This document shows, piece by piece, positions 22,869-33,464 of a stretch of 64,000 nt of DNA. Source of the stretch: Rhipicephalus microplus (taxonomy: Eukaryota; Arthropoda; Arachnida; Ixodida; Ixodidae); contig NC_134705.1 of the NCBI RefSeq assembly GCF_043290135.1, positions 38,793,771 to 38,857,770 on the forward strand. The letters are read 5' to 3'. The position numbers were made by a program, and so were the translations under genes. The first letter of the stretch is position 1, and the number at the start of each line of letters is the position of its first letter. The notes under the pieces were generated by a model that had not been told where the DNA came from, did no database searches, and was given only the letters and a program-made list of their open reading frames with translations.

Positions 22869-23105
22869 TGATATGTTGTGTTAGACGTCCAAAAACCACC
22901 ACCGCTCCACTACGGCAGAGACGCCGTAGTGGAGCGTTCTGGAAATTCAGACCACCTGCGGTTCTTTAACGAGCATCCAAATCTGTGCAAACTGGCCTAC
23001 AACATTTCCGCCTCCATCGGAAATGCAGCCGCCGCCGCTGGGATTAGATCGCGTGACCTGTGGGTCAGCAGCAGAGTACCTTAGCCACTAGACCACCACG
23101 GCGGG
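22869..23105 (-). mobile_element. Tick tRNA-headed SINE with internal inverted duplication
   Basis: Full-length reverse copy ending in the tRNA-like head at 23030-23105, which on the minus strand includes GGTGGTCTAGTGGCTAAGG. In place of the usual ATATGATTATGAG block it carries CGCTCCACTACGGC (22903-22916), an exact inverted copy of GCCGTAGTGGAGCG (22923-22936). Confidence 0.88.
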
Positions 23106-23630
23106 GTGAGCGTCACGCCAGAAAGCGATGAACGCACGGTTGAAGATTTGCACGAGTGACCCGATCCGTTGAACGATTACGAAATTTTTTGGTGTGTATG
23201 TATTTACTTCTCTCCGTTTCTGTATCTTATCTTCCTCACTTATCTGTGTCGCTTTTCCTTTCCCCAGTAACGACAGGTTTTCCCCTGTTGTACATTCTTT
23301 CCATTTCTTCTTTTACACTTGCTCTACATTCTCTTCCCCTTTTGTAGTTGTGCGAGAGAGATGAAGACGTGAACCAGTGTTGCCGGACGCTTATGAGCAA
23401 TAAGGGAAATACTCATTTAGAAGAGGAGCGCAAAACAAGCGGAAACATAATAAACTTTCTTATGCTCGAAAATAGTTTATGATAGTGAACGATCCTCATG
23501 TACCATGGAAGAATGTAGGAATCAGTTGTTTTTCACAGCAAATATATTCGCAACAATGGAAAATGGCTGAGCAGTATCGTGATCATGACAGAAGAGTAAC
23601 ATGATATCATTTTAGATACCTTTATTTATT
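23106..23630. other. Intronic stretch, no recognised element
   Basis: T/C-rich part near 23200-23340, otherwise unremarkable. Nothing named. Confidence 0.5.
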
Positions 23631-23692
23631 GATTGATTTATTTACATTACCCTCAGAGCCCGTAAAGGCGTTACATAGGGGGTGGGTAATAT

Positions 23693-23844
23693 TGTCACAA
23701 TGCAGAAACAGCAGCAGTCGAATCCAGGGAACTCACTTTAATTGTATTAGAATACTGGTAAACTGATCAGAAGAGAACCTCGTCTTCTTCACTCGCTGCG
23801 CGTGTTCTTCCTTGTTCTCTTCGTGCTGCATATTCAATGTGGCA
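23693..23844 (-). repeat. LTR (3' end of the small element)
   Basis: 152 bp, TG...CA ends. One difference from the copy at 24953-25104 (C versus G in TTCTTC[C/G]TTGTTC). Confidence 0.93.
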
Positions 23845-24020
23845 TTTGCCCCCCTCCAGAGAGCAGCGTCCCGATGCTCTTCTACAAAAGACGGTGTAGT
23901 AGATGTATGATGTAAATCAGTCCGAAAAGTAGGGCTTCATTCGCACAACGTGCACGATTTCTGGTTTTTGCTGGCGAGTTGTCGAGGGGTTGTCAGGAAC
24001 GACCACGTAATTAACGTCGC

Positions 24021-24932
24021 TCAGGCATTGCCACATTGCCACATTGAATATGCCACATTGAATATGCAGCACGAAGAGAACAACGAAGAACACGCGCAGC
24101 GAGTGAAGAAGACGAGGTTCTCTTCTTGTACGATTTCTCGTATTAGTTGGCGCAAAGAATCTTCGTCGGGTGTTGTTGCTGTGGTAGAGGCTGCCACGCT
24201 GATCGGTGCACTGTGGGTTGGGCGGTCATACTGGCGATAACGTTGATGCAGTGCGCGTTCGATAGATGTCGCCTCCTTGGAGAATTCATCCACACTTGTA
24301 GGCGGGTTTCGTACGAGGCCAGCGAACAGCTGCTCTTTAACGCCCCGCATGAGGTGGCTAACCTTTTTGGCTTCGGGCATATTAGAATCTGCTCGACGAA
24401 ATAGCCGCGCCATGTCCTCAACAAACATCGTAACGGATTCATTTGGTTTCTGAATCCGTGACTCGAGGAGACGCTGTGCAATTTCTCGTCTTTCAGTGCT
24501 CGCGAACGTGTCGAGAAACTTCTGCCGGAACTCGTCCCAAGACGACCACACGCGATTCGTGAACCACGTTCGGGCTCCGTCTTGAAGCGGAAAATAAACG
24601 TAGCCCAATTTCTGTGTGGTGTTCCAACCGTTAACATTCGCTGTGTGCTCGAATTCCTCGAGCCAGTCATGTGCATCCTCATATGTGTTTCCGTGGAATA
24701 CAACCGGAAGTCGAAGGTTCAAAACAGTCACCTGTGTCGTGCTTGGGCTGGACATGTTGGGGCCAGTGCTTCCAGGCGCCGTCATGCTTTCTGGCACAGT
24801 CACGCTTTCCGGCAATGGACCAAACTCCGGGCTGAGGCCTAACAGGCGCCGGCTGCTGCGGTGAACGGGGATGTCGATGCGCGGAAGTCTTCCTTGACCA
24901 GATGCGGGGCTGTTGTCAGGCGTCCCGAACAT
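24021..24932 (-). pseudogene. gag of the small LTR element, C-terminus replaced by inverted LTR
   Basis: A 303-codon frame. Residues to about 268 are Ty3/gypsy gag: VFHGNTYEDAHDWLEEFE, YVYFPLQDGARTWFTNR, WDEFRQKFLDTFAS, and SHLMRGVKEQLFAGLVRNPP, the last closely matching the gag fragment at 14398-14637. The final 35 or so codons are translated from an inverted LTR piece, so the nucleocapsid knuckles are missing. The frame is open, but the product would be a truncated gag. Whether it is made is unknown. Confidence 0.82.
24048..24122. repeat. Inverted partial LTR inside the small element
   Basis: This 75 bp stretch is the reverse complement of 25030-25104, including the G that distinguishes the right LTR from the left one. 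It lies at the end of the gag frame. Confidence 0.9.
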
Positions 24933-24934
24933 TT

Positions 24935-24951
24935 ACCCAGCACCTCCACCA
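24935..24951 (-). promoter_or_regulatory. Primer-binding site of the small LTR element
   Basis: ACCCAGCACCTCCACCA, one base from the LTR at 24953. It resembles a tRNA 3' end and is identical to the site at 14613-14629. Confidence 0.75.
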
Positions 24952-24952
24952 G

Positions 24953-25104
24953 TGTCACAATGCAGAAACAGCAGCAGTCGAATCCAGGGAACTCACTTTA
25001 ATTGTATTAGAATACTGGTAAACTGATCAGAAGAGAACCTCGTCTTCTTCACTCGCTGCGCGTGTTCTTCGTTGTTCTCTTCGTGCTGCATATTCAATGT
25101 GGCA
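24953..25104 (-). repeat. LTR (5' end of the small element)
   Basis: 152 bp copy next to the primer site, followed by ATAT at 25105-25108. Confidence 0.93.
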
Positions 25105-25653
25105 ATATAACAAAAATGCAGCAATAACAGAACACAATAATACAACCAATTAATTAGAATACATGTTCATACAATGTTCAGTTATTAGAGGCTTAAGATA
25201 TGATCGGTTAGTGCAGTCTTGAAGGATGACACGTCCTCAATGGAGGCGATGGAGGGGGAAGGTGGTTCCACTAGGCACTGGTCTTTGGCAAAAAGGAGTC
25301 TGAAAAAACGTTAGTACGGCAGAAAGGAATAAAAACTTTATACTGATGATCAAGACGTGACAATATGTATGAAGGTTGCGAGATGAGTTCCTGCTTAAGT
25401 GAATTATTTTTCTAAATGATTTTGTGAAAAAGGCATCGACGAGAAATTTTTCTTCGAATTAGCAAATCAATTAGTCCAAGGTTTGATTTCATTAGTGAAA
25501 CGCTAGATGTGCGGGTATAGTTTTAATTAATGAAACGTGCTGACTGATTTTGAACCGACTCAATGATTGCTAATAATGTTTTTTGACCGGGGTAGCACAC
25601 ATTTAACGTATACTCAAGCTTAGGTCTAATTAGCGTTTTATACAGTATTAATT

Positions 25654-26067
25654 TTAAATGGGAGGGACTTTAGAAAAAACTCTACGTAGGTAGCCGAGAG
25701 ATCTGTTGGAATTGTTAGTGATGTAGTTGATGTGCGCATGCCAAGAAAGATTATTGGTTAGCTGAAATCTGAGATATTTATATGAGGTTACGTAATCAAG
25801 ATTGATGTTATTGATGGTATAGCCGAAAGAAGTGGATGAGCCAGAGCGATGCGAAAAAGACATGATTTTGCATTTAATGGAATTTAGGAACATTAGCCTT
25901 TGTGAGCACCACTTATATATGTTATCTAGGTCTGACTGAAGAATAACGTTATCATGCTGATTAGTTATTTTACGATATAGAACACAATCGTCGGCAAAAA
26001 GTTTTATATGGCTTATAATAACAGTAGGTAAGTCGTTATTATAAATTAAAGATAGCAATGGGCCCAA
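25654..26067 (-). pseudogene. CR1/Jockey-like reverse transcriptase C-terminal fragment
   Basis: The 137-residue frame begins at the GPLLSLIYNNDLP block. It keeps LFADDCVLY (FADD box intact), a KCKIMSFSH block and YLRFQLTNNLSWHAHI, then stops. The rest of RT and the endonuclease are missing by 5' truncation, so this is a remnant of a dead-on-arrival copy. Confidence 0.82.
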
Positions 26068-26100
26068 GACGCAGCCTTGAAGAACACCTGACTTTACGTG

Positions 26101-26564
26101 CCAGCGCGGGGATGCAGCATCATTAGCGCACCTTTAAATGTCTGTTTTGAATGTCTTTAGAAAGCCTGTATCGAGAAGCATTTTCTAAATGTATTTGTAT
26201 CACAGTAGCGAAATAATTTTAGGACGCATCGATTGTATTGCCATACAGTGAAAAACGTGGGCATCTCGTTACTTTTTTCTTGCGAAAGCAATAATATGAA
26301 CACTCTCCGCCTGATTTCGCCGCTGGCGCCGTCGTCGACATGAGCGTCGCCGTCAATGACCGTATATGTATACGTATCTATAAATGTGAAAACACTAGAA
26401 CGAAAAAATCCTCAAAGATGTCTGTGCGCAGCATCGAACTTCATCAAACACCTGAGTCATGAATTCGAGGCAATAACTAGTGAGCCACCGAGGAGCACGA
26501 CCTGAAACGCTCAAACGGCAAGCTATTTATATCTACCACTTACCGCTAGTGATGGGCATCTCGA
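26101..26564. other. Intronic stretch before repeat W
   Basis: No recognised coding sequence. It may be part of the flanking repeat, since it runs into repeat W without a visible boundary. Confidence 0.4.
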
Positions 26565-27436
26565 GGGAGGGGGAACTATCGTGTTCATGCGAAGCATGAA
26601 TGAGAATTGTTGATATGTCGCTTTAAAATCAGCACAATAATACGACGTGGAGGCAAATGATGCTGTACATGAGTTCCGTGACATTATTTTCATTATTGGA
26701 TGTGTTGTTTACCTTCGTCATCTATTCACGTCACGTGATACCAAATTTAGTATATGTGGAGCTAGCAAACAACCACGAGCACGCTATGAGCGTGGTATGT
26801 CATCACGTCCTTACATGATATGCGTGTCAGGATTATGTTTGCACCAGTCATATACTTTCGTCTTCCAAGGACGTGACGCAACACCAAATCTGGTATATGT
26901 GGAGCTAGCGAAACGTTTGCGAGCGCATCATAGAGGGCCCAATATACTCTGATGTACTGTTGACGCGCGCGCACGCTGGGCACAGCGACGCTACATTAGC
27001 GAAACGTGAGCACTCTATAGTCTGACGCCAGGCGCGACCAGTATCCGTCGGCGCGGTCCACCGGCAACCGGCGCGAAATGCGACATGCTGCATATCGCGC
27101 CCATGCGTTACTCAGACAACACTCCGACTCCCTCTTTTCGCGATGGAGGGACGCTGGACGCACTGAAACACGCATGCGTTCAAGCTACGCTGCGCAGCGC
27201 GCGCCTGCGAGTATGTGGCAGAACCAGTGCCAGGCGTGGCAACGGCAGCATGACGCGACGAAATGAACGCCGGAGCACACGTACACCGCGTCATGTCGAA
27301 ATGTATTGTCTTCTTGACTGTGGCATAAAGTCATGTTCTCACATGACACGCATTTGATGATTATCATGATTGCACCAGCAGCATACCTTCGTCAACGATA
27401 GGCGTCACGTAATACCGAGTTTGGTATAGGTTAAGC

Positions 27437-27676
27437 GCCCCGCCGCGGTGGTCTAGTGGCTAAGGTACTCGGCTGCTGACCCGCAGGGCGCGGGTACGAA
27501 TCCCGCCAGCGGCGGCTGCATTTCCGATGGAGGCGGAAATGTTGTAGGCCCGTGTGCTCAGATTTGGGTGCATGTTAAAAACCCCAGGTGGTCTAAATTT
27601 CCGGAGCCCTCCACTACGGCGTCTCTCGTAATCATATAGTGGTTTTGGGACGTTAAACCCCACATATCAATCATAA
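27437..27676 (+). mobile_element. Tick tRNA-headed SINE, full length, plus strand
   Basis: Starts with a tRNA-like head: A-box-like TGGTCTAGTGGCTAAGG and B-box-like GGTACGAATCC, forming an internal Pol III promoter. The SINE body follows and it ends ATCAATCATA. Flanked by TATAGGTTAAGC at 27425-27436 and 27677-27688, a 12 bp target duplication. Confidence 0.92.
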
Positions 27677-28172
27677 TATAGGTTAAGCTAGCGAAACAGC
27701 CGCGAGTGCGTCATGAGCGTGGCATGTAGTCATGCTATTATTTGACACGCATCTTCTGATTATCATGTTTGCACCAGTCAGCTACTTTCGTCATCCGTTC
27801 ACGGACCGTAATACCAAATTTGGTATATGTGACGCTAGAAACAGGCGTGAGCACATCGTGAGCGTGAAACATAGCGTTGTAGTCATGTTGTTAGATGACA
27901 AAAATGTCATGATTTTCATGTTAGGGTCAGTCGCTTGGGTTCGCCATGCAATGATGTCATACTGTACCAGTTTTAAAAAATACCGTGTGAACAAACCACC
28001 GCAATTGCAGCAGGACCACGAAATGGTAATAATGACATTTATGACATACATGTCATGATTTTAATGTTATGACTAGTCAAATATGTCTTTCCTACAGTCA
28101 TCTTATAACAAACCAAGTTTGGTATTCATACCATTATCGAAGCGGCCAGGAGTGCTAAAAGTCGTAGGCGGC

Positions 28173-28238
<66 letters not shown>
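28173..28238. repeat. (GATA)n microsatellite
   Basis: About 16 units at the right edge of repeat W copy 1. Confidence 0.96.
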
Positions 28239-28969
28239 CTCTTAAAGCGCTAAACTTCGCGAAGAAATGCTACACATTTAAAAGAGAGAAAGAGGCTATG
28301 TGGGCCTACATCATTCAATTTAAAAGTGCCTTGGAATACTTTTTCAAGTAACCATGTAATAAACTCGCAGGAAGAGCTTGTTGCCTCACGAGTTCAACGT
28401 CGCAAAAATTTTAAGAATCCGTTTTGTGGGAGTGGAGTTACAAAGGTTTGTCGCATGCTGCAACGGCATTCTCTATTTTCTCGTCCCGACGAAAGCACTG
28501 GAGCGATTGCAGGGCCACAGAAAAACGTTATTTGGATGTTGTGACCTCGAGCACTTTTTTTTTGCTTCAAATGCGTGGCTTGAAAAGTGTGATCGCGCGC
28601 GCATATTTGCGTGAACGAATAGCGGCCTCCCGAGGCAATCTCGGTAACGAGCAAGCGCGCCATGTTCAAATTCGCCAATGGCTGATAAATGGGCTCGCTA
28701 CGTGTGAGTGTTGGGTCGATAAAAGAGAAAACAGTTTTCAGCTGACTTATAGAATTTATCGTTAAGTCCAGGTCACGTGCTGCGCTATACCATTTGGCTA
28801 GCGTGTTTTCGGGAGCCTCAACTATCGATCGGCAGCGTTTTCTGACCATGCTAAAAAACTGTTGCAGGGTCCTTTTAAAACCACGGGGACTGTGTGAGCG
28901 ATATAGGAAAAAGAAAACTCTACAACTAAATTTTAAAATGAAAATAAAGAGAGAACAAGAAAAAAAAGC
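28239..28969. other. Intronic stretch between repeats W and X
   Basis: A 249-codon minus-strand open frame (28394-29143) overlaps this stretch. I see no domain or family match, it runs into repeat X, and I treat it as chance. Confidence 0.45.
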
Positions 28970-29385
28970 TGGCCCGTATCTGCATGTTACACCGCAAACG
29001 TCATCGAAAGACGATAGTCTTGCGTCTGGAGTGTGAACAAAACGTTTATTAGATGTTCTGCGCAAGAAAATCGGTAAATGGTTTTCTAGAGGAGCTGCGT
29101 TAGAGTGCCTTGAGCGTGCAGCGGAGGCGAACGAGCGCATCAAGTCACGTCACACGTGAGACATGAGCACTATCTGGCAGTTATCCTGGAAAAAGGGGCG
29201 CGCGCCGTGCGCGCCCGTCTCTGAGGTGATAAGGTGTAGAACACAAGACGACGGGTAGGTGCCACCACTGTGTCATCTTAGCAAAGTGTTGGAAATACTT
29301 GCCGTTTCATGCAAGCGTTGCATGGCCAGCGCAGCGTTATAAAGGCTACGATCCCTAAAATTATTCGTGTATACCTTTTCTAGTA
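28970..29385 (+). repeat. Unclassified repeat blocks X and Y
   Basis: X (28970-29170) holds GAAAGACGATAGTCTT, TTCTGCGCAAGAAAATCGGT and GCGTTAGAGTGCCTTGAGCG. Y (29215-29385) holds GAGGTGATAAGGTG, AGGTGCCACCAC and AGCGTTGCATGG-like sequence. The same blocks recur in order at 32740-33150 and in reverse at 32245-32446 and 34935-35150. Confidence 0.75.
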
Positions 29386-29388
29386 AAA

Positions 29389-29804
29389 GAGAGATAGAGA
29401 GAGATAAAGATGCAAGGAAAGGCAGGGAGGTTAACCAGGCGCACATCCGGTTTGCTACCCTGCACTGGGAAAAGAATGAAGGGGAGAAAAGAAGTTGCAG
29501 AGAGATAAGAAGGTACACACAATCACGAGCACACTCGGGGGAGCACACACAGTCTACAGGCGGTTGCTCAGATTTGTTGACTATAAGTAAAGTAGGAGGG
29601 CTTTAGTCGCTTTCTAGAATCTTCTGCACACAAAATTGTCTGGAGTCACGTTGATTCAATACCATCCGGAGCTGGCATCGCTGTGTGTCAGCAAGCGCAG
29701 CTGCACAGGACGTGTTCAATGGTCTCTTCAGCTCCGCAGTTGTCGCATGTAGAGGTGTCTGCCATACCAATGCGAAAGGACTAAAGCTTTGTGAATGCAA
29801 CACG
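29389..29804 (-). mobile_element. 3' fragment of an I-type LINE, minus strand
   Basis: Minus strand reads the end of an ORF2-like Cys/His region (CDNCGAEETIEHVLC near 29730) and the 3' UTR motif GGTTAACCTCCCTGCC shared with the two large I-type LINEs. AGTAAAA at 29382-29388 and 29805-29811 is a likely short target duplication. It interrupts the X-Y-Z repeat. Confidence 0.72.
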
Positions 29805-29874
29805 AGTAAAAAATACACATACATAATATTGAGGTGCTGGTATGGTGCCTCAGATATACGCAATACTTGCTTTT

Positions 29875-30335
29875 AGGGGCGAAGCTCCTTAGAGCGTGGG
29901 CTGTGCGTCCCCTGTAGCCTGTATGTAGCCACCTCTAGTTTAGTTCTTGCAGTGTTCACTAGATGGCGGTACCGTCCCCTGTATGTAGCCACCTATAGTT
30001 TAGTTCTTGCAGTGTTCACTAGATGGCGGTACCGTCTCCTGTATGTAGCCACCTCTCGTTTAGTTCTTGTAGTGTTTACTAGATGGTGGTACTTGTAGCT
30101 GATGATGAAAAGATGCAAGATGTTATAAACTAGAAAGCGGTACTTGTAGCTGATGAAAGACGCGAGATCTTATAAAATAGGAATGATGTCACATATGGCG
30201 CGTGTCATTGGTTGAAGGCAATCGTTCGATTTAGTGCGGCGACGTACGCTAGGGGGAGCGATGTAATAAAATCGAGTGGGCAAAATGTACAGAAGATTCA
30301 TGGTTTACCAGGTTTACCTCCGGAGCTTCGCCCAC
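29875..30335. mobile_element. MITE-like element with short terminal inverted repeats
   Basis: GGGCGAAGCTCC at 29877-29888 is inverted at 30322-30333. No coding capacity. The insertion separates blocks that are adjacent in the X-Y-Z copy at 33150-33230. The outer ends and target duplication are unclear. Confidence 0.55.
29919..30098. repeat. 60 bp tandem repeat, three copies
   Basis: Units start at 29919, 29979 and 30039 (CTGTATGTAGCCACCT...). The first two are almost identical and the third is diverged at its end. Exact 60 bp period. Confidence 0.92.
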
Positions 30336-30384
30336 TCATCATCATTCACTTCGTGGATATGGCGGAATTTTTTTATTTGAGAAT

Positions 30385-30590
30385 GCCACAAATATGAACG
30401 CTGAAGCTTGAGCAACATTGGTAGGCGCTGCGAATGGGGTCAGCCGTTTGATGTATCGGCTGATGCCCTTCAGGGTACCCAGTACCGTTAGAGGGGACAA
30501 ACAGACAAAAGTACAGACAGCCAGACAGACTAAAATATAGGCGTCGAAGGTCCCCAAGAAAGACTATTGTCTTCAAAACTTTGGAGCCCG
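30385..30590 (+). repeat. Unclassified repeat block Z
   Basis: ATGAACGCTGAAGCTTGAGC ... GGACAAACAGACAAAAGTACAGACAG ending in AGACTATTGTCTTCAAAA. The same block lies at 33225-33450, and reversed at 31990-32222. Confidence 0.75.
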
Positions 30591-31989
30591 GAAAACCCAA
30601 CCGTGCAGTTCGACGGCGCCTGGCTGCCACCGACGCTTGCGAGGGCGAGAGGGCCTCCCTTGCTCCTTGAAGACTGTGGTGGCGGGTTGCACCATTTGAG
30701 GAAGAGAGGCAGGGAGCTGCGCTAGAGTAACTGTATAGGGACCATATACAGTTTCTCTAGGTTGCACAGTCTCTTGAAAAGTTTACAGATGACCCTCAGC
30801 TGTCTCTTTTTGCACATCGACCGTTCATGGAACGAATGTGTGGTTCCCTTAATGAATGCGTAAATTGGGTACTCGAAAATACGTACAGAAACTGCCCGCA
30901 GCTGTCAATATTCAAAACGAATATTGTGATCCTTAAAGGTTGGACAATTTTGAGCTAACAAGCGCAATGCGTAGATAAGGTGTTCACGACCATGTCTGCC
31001 AAAACTTGCAACGCTACGCAACGCGAAAATGAGTGAAATTTCAAGATGAACGCTGCTCTCCCTTTATTTCGCACGCGCTCGCGCAGAGAAAGAGGGCATG
31101 ACGTGCGTGTATTTATTGGCCCTACGTACATTGCGATGCAGTGACGTTGGTCCTCTACGTAGACGGCTATGCTCTGACGTTGCCAACAGTGGAACGTGAC
31201 ATGGCGAAAATGATTTAGCACAATACGCGTAGTTTTTGCATTTGTTGCTTGAAGAAAATATTAAATACTCAGATAAACAATGAGATGTATTAAGGGAATG
31301 TGAGCATTCCTTTTTGTCATCTCCCCCTGTAAATTGCAACGTGATGCGAGACTAATTCGTCAAAGTTTCACATGCGTTTCTGTCCCCGTGGTCAGCGCAT
31401 CGAGCAAACGACCGTGGTGGAATGCTGCTACGCGTTCGAGCACTCATTATGCTTATCTATTCTACCACGTCTAAGCCAGCGTTTCCAAATGATCCCGCCG
31501 AAACAGGCAGTACACATCTAAACAACGCTGCTAAAAAAAATAACGCCGCTCGCGTGCATGGGGGTTGGCCTTCTTCGAGCACGTCATGCACACGTGACCT
31601 CTTGGTCGGATGCCGGAGAGGGTGGGGAAGAAATTCGGCTTGCAAAGGCTACGCGAAGGAGCAGCAAGGGTGTCGAGCTCGCCTCCTCTCAACCTCGTTC
31701 CGGGCCACTTAAAAAAAAATCAGTTCTTTCAGCTCGTAATGAACCGATTAAAAAAAATTGTAGCGAAATGCTCCTCATCGGCCACCCAACAACTTCCACA
31801 GTATACAACCGACGAAGGTTTGCGGGGGAACCACGAATGGGCTAGCCAAGTGAAAGCTCTACTATTGCTAGAGTAAGCCAAATAAAAACGGGTAGAACCA
31901 CCAAAAAAAGTAGAAAACGTGTTGCCACAGTCTCACCAACAGTCGCTGCTGGTAATCGAAGAAAATCCGAGTTTTTCAGCAATGGCAGA
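30591..31989. other. Intronic stretch with a hairpin, otherwise unassigned
   Basis: No coding resemblance. A strong inverted repeat lies at 30722-30760. Confidence 0.5.
30722..30760. repeat. 16 bp near-perfect hairpin
   Basis: CTAGAGTAACTGTATA (30722-30737) pairs with TATACAGTTTCTCTAG (30745-30760) with one mismatch, around the 7-base loop GGGACCA. Confidence 0.85.
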
Positions 31990-32446
31990 CAAGCGTGTAT
32001 TTTTAAAGACGATAGTCTTTCTTGGTGACCTTCGACGCAAAAATTTTGGTCTGTCTGTCTGTCTGTCCGTCTGTACATTAGTCATTTTGTTCTCTCTTAA
32101 CAGCATCGGGTATTTGAAACGGCCGACCCCACCCACAGCGCCCACCTATGTTCCTCAAGGTTCAGCGTTCATACTCGTGCAATTGCCAATTAAAGAGCAA
32201 TTATTGCGTGTGTCTAGGGCACCTTAACAACAAGTATATATTCTGCATGTGCGCCTTTTACTACAAAAGGCATACATAAGTAATTTTAAAGACCGTAGCG
32301 CTTTACACGCTGCGCTGATTATACAACGCTTGCATGGAAAGTCGAGTATTTCCAACGCTTTGCTAAAACGAGACGGTGGTGGCACCAATCCGTCGCCTTG
32401 CGTTCTACACCCTATCACCTCGGAGGCGGGCGCGCACACCCGTCTC
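31990..32446 (-). repeat. Repeat blocks Z and Y in reverse
   Basis: Reverse complement of the Z block (31990-32222, with GTCTGTCTGTCTGTC) and of the Y block (32245-32446). They face the forward X-Y-Z copy at 32740, making a head-to-head arrangement around the SINE. Confidence 0.75.
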
Positions 32447-32462
32447 GCAGCTACGCACTCTG

Positions 32463-32700
32463 ATTGATTGATCTGTGGGGTTTAACGTCCCAAAACCACC
32501 ATTTGATTATGAGAGACGCCGTAGTGGAGGGCTCCAGAAATTTTGACCACCTGGGGTTCTTTAACGTGCACCCAAATCTGAGTACACGGGCCTACAACAT
32601 TTCCACCTCCATCGGAAATGCAGCCGCCGCAGCCGGGAATCGAACCCGCGACCTGCGGGTCAGCAGCCGAGTACCTTAGCCACTAGACCACCGCGGCGGG
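32463..32700 (-). mobile_element. Tick tRNA-headed SINE, full length, reverse
   Basis: The best-preserved copy. On the minus strand its head carries A-box-like TGGTCTAGTGGCTAAGG and B-box-like GGTTCGATTCCC, and its tail is GATC/AATC-rich. Flanked by GCAGCTACGCACTCTG at 32447-32462 and 32701-32716, a target duplication of 14-16 bp. Confidence 0.95.
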
Positions 32701-32739
32701 GCAGCTACGCACTCTGTTCTTGAAAAAAAAATTGGCGCA

Positions 32740-33347
32740 AATCTACATGTTACACTGTAAGTGTCGTCGAAAGACGATAGTCTTGAGCCTGGAGATAGTG
32801 AACAAAACGTTTATGTTCTGCGCAAGAAAATCGGTGAATGGTATTCTGAAAGCGCTGCGTTAGAGTGCCTTGAGCGTGTATCGGAGGCGAACAAGCGCAT
32901 ATAGGCACGGTGGACACTAGCGCTATCTGGCAGTTATCTTCGAAAACGAAGGCGCGCGTGACTGCGGAGAAAGATGCTCTCCAGTCTTGGAGGTGATAAG
33001 GTGAAGAGCGCAAAGCGACGGGGAGGTGCCACCACCGTGTCGTCGTGGCAAAGCGTTGGAAACACCTTCTTGAGCATCGCAATGCACTGTCAGCGCAGCG
33101 CGATAAACACTACAGTCCTTATTGTGTGTGCCTTTTCCAGTGTAAAAGCAGACATCCAAAACATAGACGTGTTGTTATGGCACCTCAGATATGAGCGATA
33201 TTTGTTTTTTTTAATCGTCAATGACACAACTATGAACGCTAAACCTTGAGCGGTGTTGGTGGGTGCTGCGGATGGGGTAGGCCGTTTGATGCCGTTTGAG
33301 GTATGGCTAGGGCGGACAAACAGACAAATATACAGACAGACAGACAC

Positions 33348-33397
<50 letters not shown>

Positions 33398-33450
33398 CAA
33401 AAATATTCCATCGAAGGTCTCCATGAAAGACTATCGTCTTTAAAAAATTG
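32740..33450 (+). repeat. Repeat blocks X, Y and Z in order
   Basis: The most complete copy of this family: X 32740-32945, Y 32985-33150, Z 33225-33450. It contains a (CAGA)n run and ends in GACTATCGTCTTTAAAA just before repeat W copy 2. Confidence 0.78.
33332..33397. repeat. (CAGA)n microsatellite
   Basis: About 16 units, slightly interrupted, within block Z. The same place in the other Z blocks has short CAGA/TCTG runs. Confidence 0.95.
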
Positions 33451-33464
33451 GTGGACCCCACGTA

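Larger units (their letters stand above)
23693..25104 (-). mobile_element. Small non-autonomous Ty3/gypsy-type element (LTR-gag-LTR)
   Basis: Two 152 bp LTRs (TGTCACAA...TGTGGCA) at 23693-23844 and 24953-25104 differ at one base. They are flanked by ATAT (23689-23692 and 25105-25108), a 4 bp target duplication. Between them lie only a primer site, part of gag and an inverted piece of LTR. There is no protease, RT or integrase, so any movement would need enzymes from a relative. Confidence 0.88.
23631..26100 (-). mobile_element. 5'-truncated CR1/Jockey-like LINE, carrying a nested LTR element
   Basis: The minus strand encodes an RT fragment (25654-26067) followed by a long 3' UTR. The UTR ends in TTATTGATTGATTTATTT-type sequence near 23631-23650. 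The 3' UTR is interrupted by the 1.4 kb LTR element at 23693-25104. No RNase H follows RT, unlike the other LINEs here. Confidence 0.75.
26565..28238. repeat. Unclassified dispersed repeat W, copy 1
   Basis: Made of diverged units of roughly 130-170 bp (marked by CACGTCACGT, ATACCAAATTTGGTATATGTG, GAGCTAGCGAAACAGCCGCGAG and CATGACACGCATGTCATGATT). Two units are followed by a GC-rich core (about 26940-27300), three more units and a GATA microsatellite. Copy 2 at 33465-34891 has the same order. A SINE has inserted at 27437-27676. I cannot assign a class: no open frame or terminal repeat is convincing. Confidence 0.75.

Noticed and set aside
28394..29143. 249-codon open frame on the minus strand
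   Set aside because: No recognisable domain, biased composition, and it runs across the boundary into repeat X. Treated as chance.
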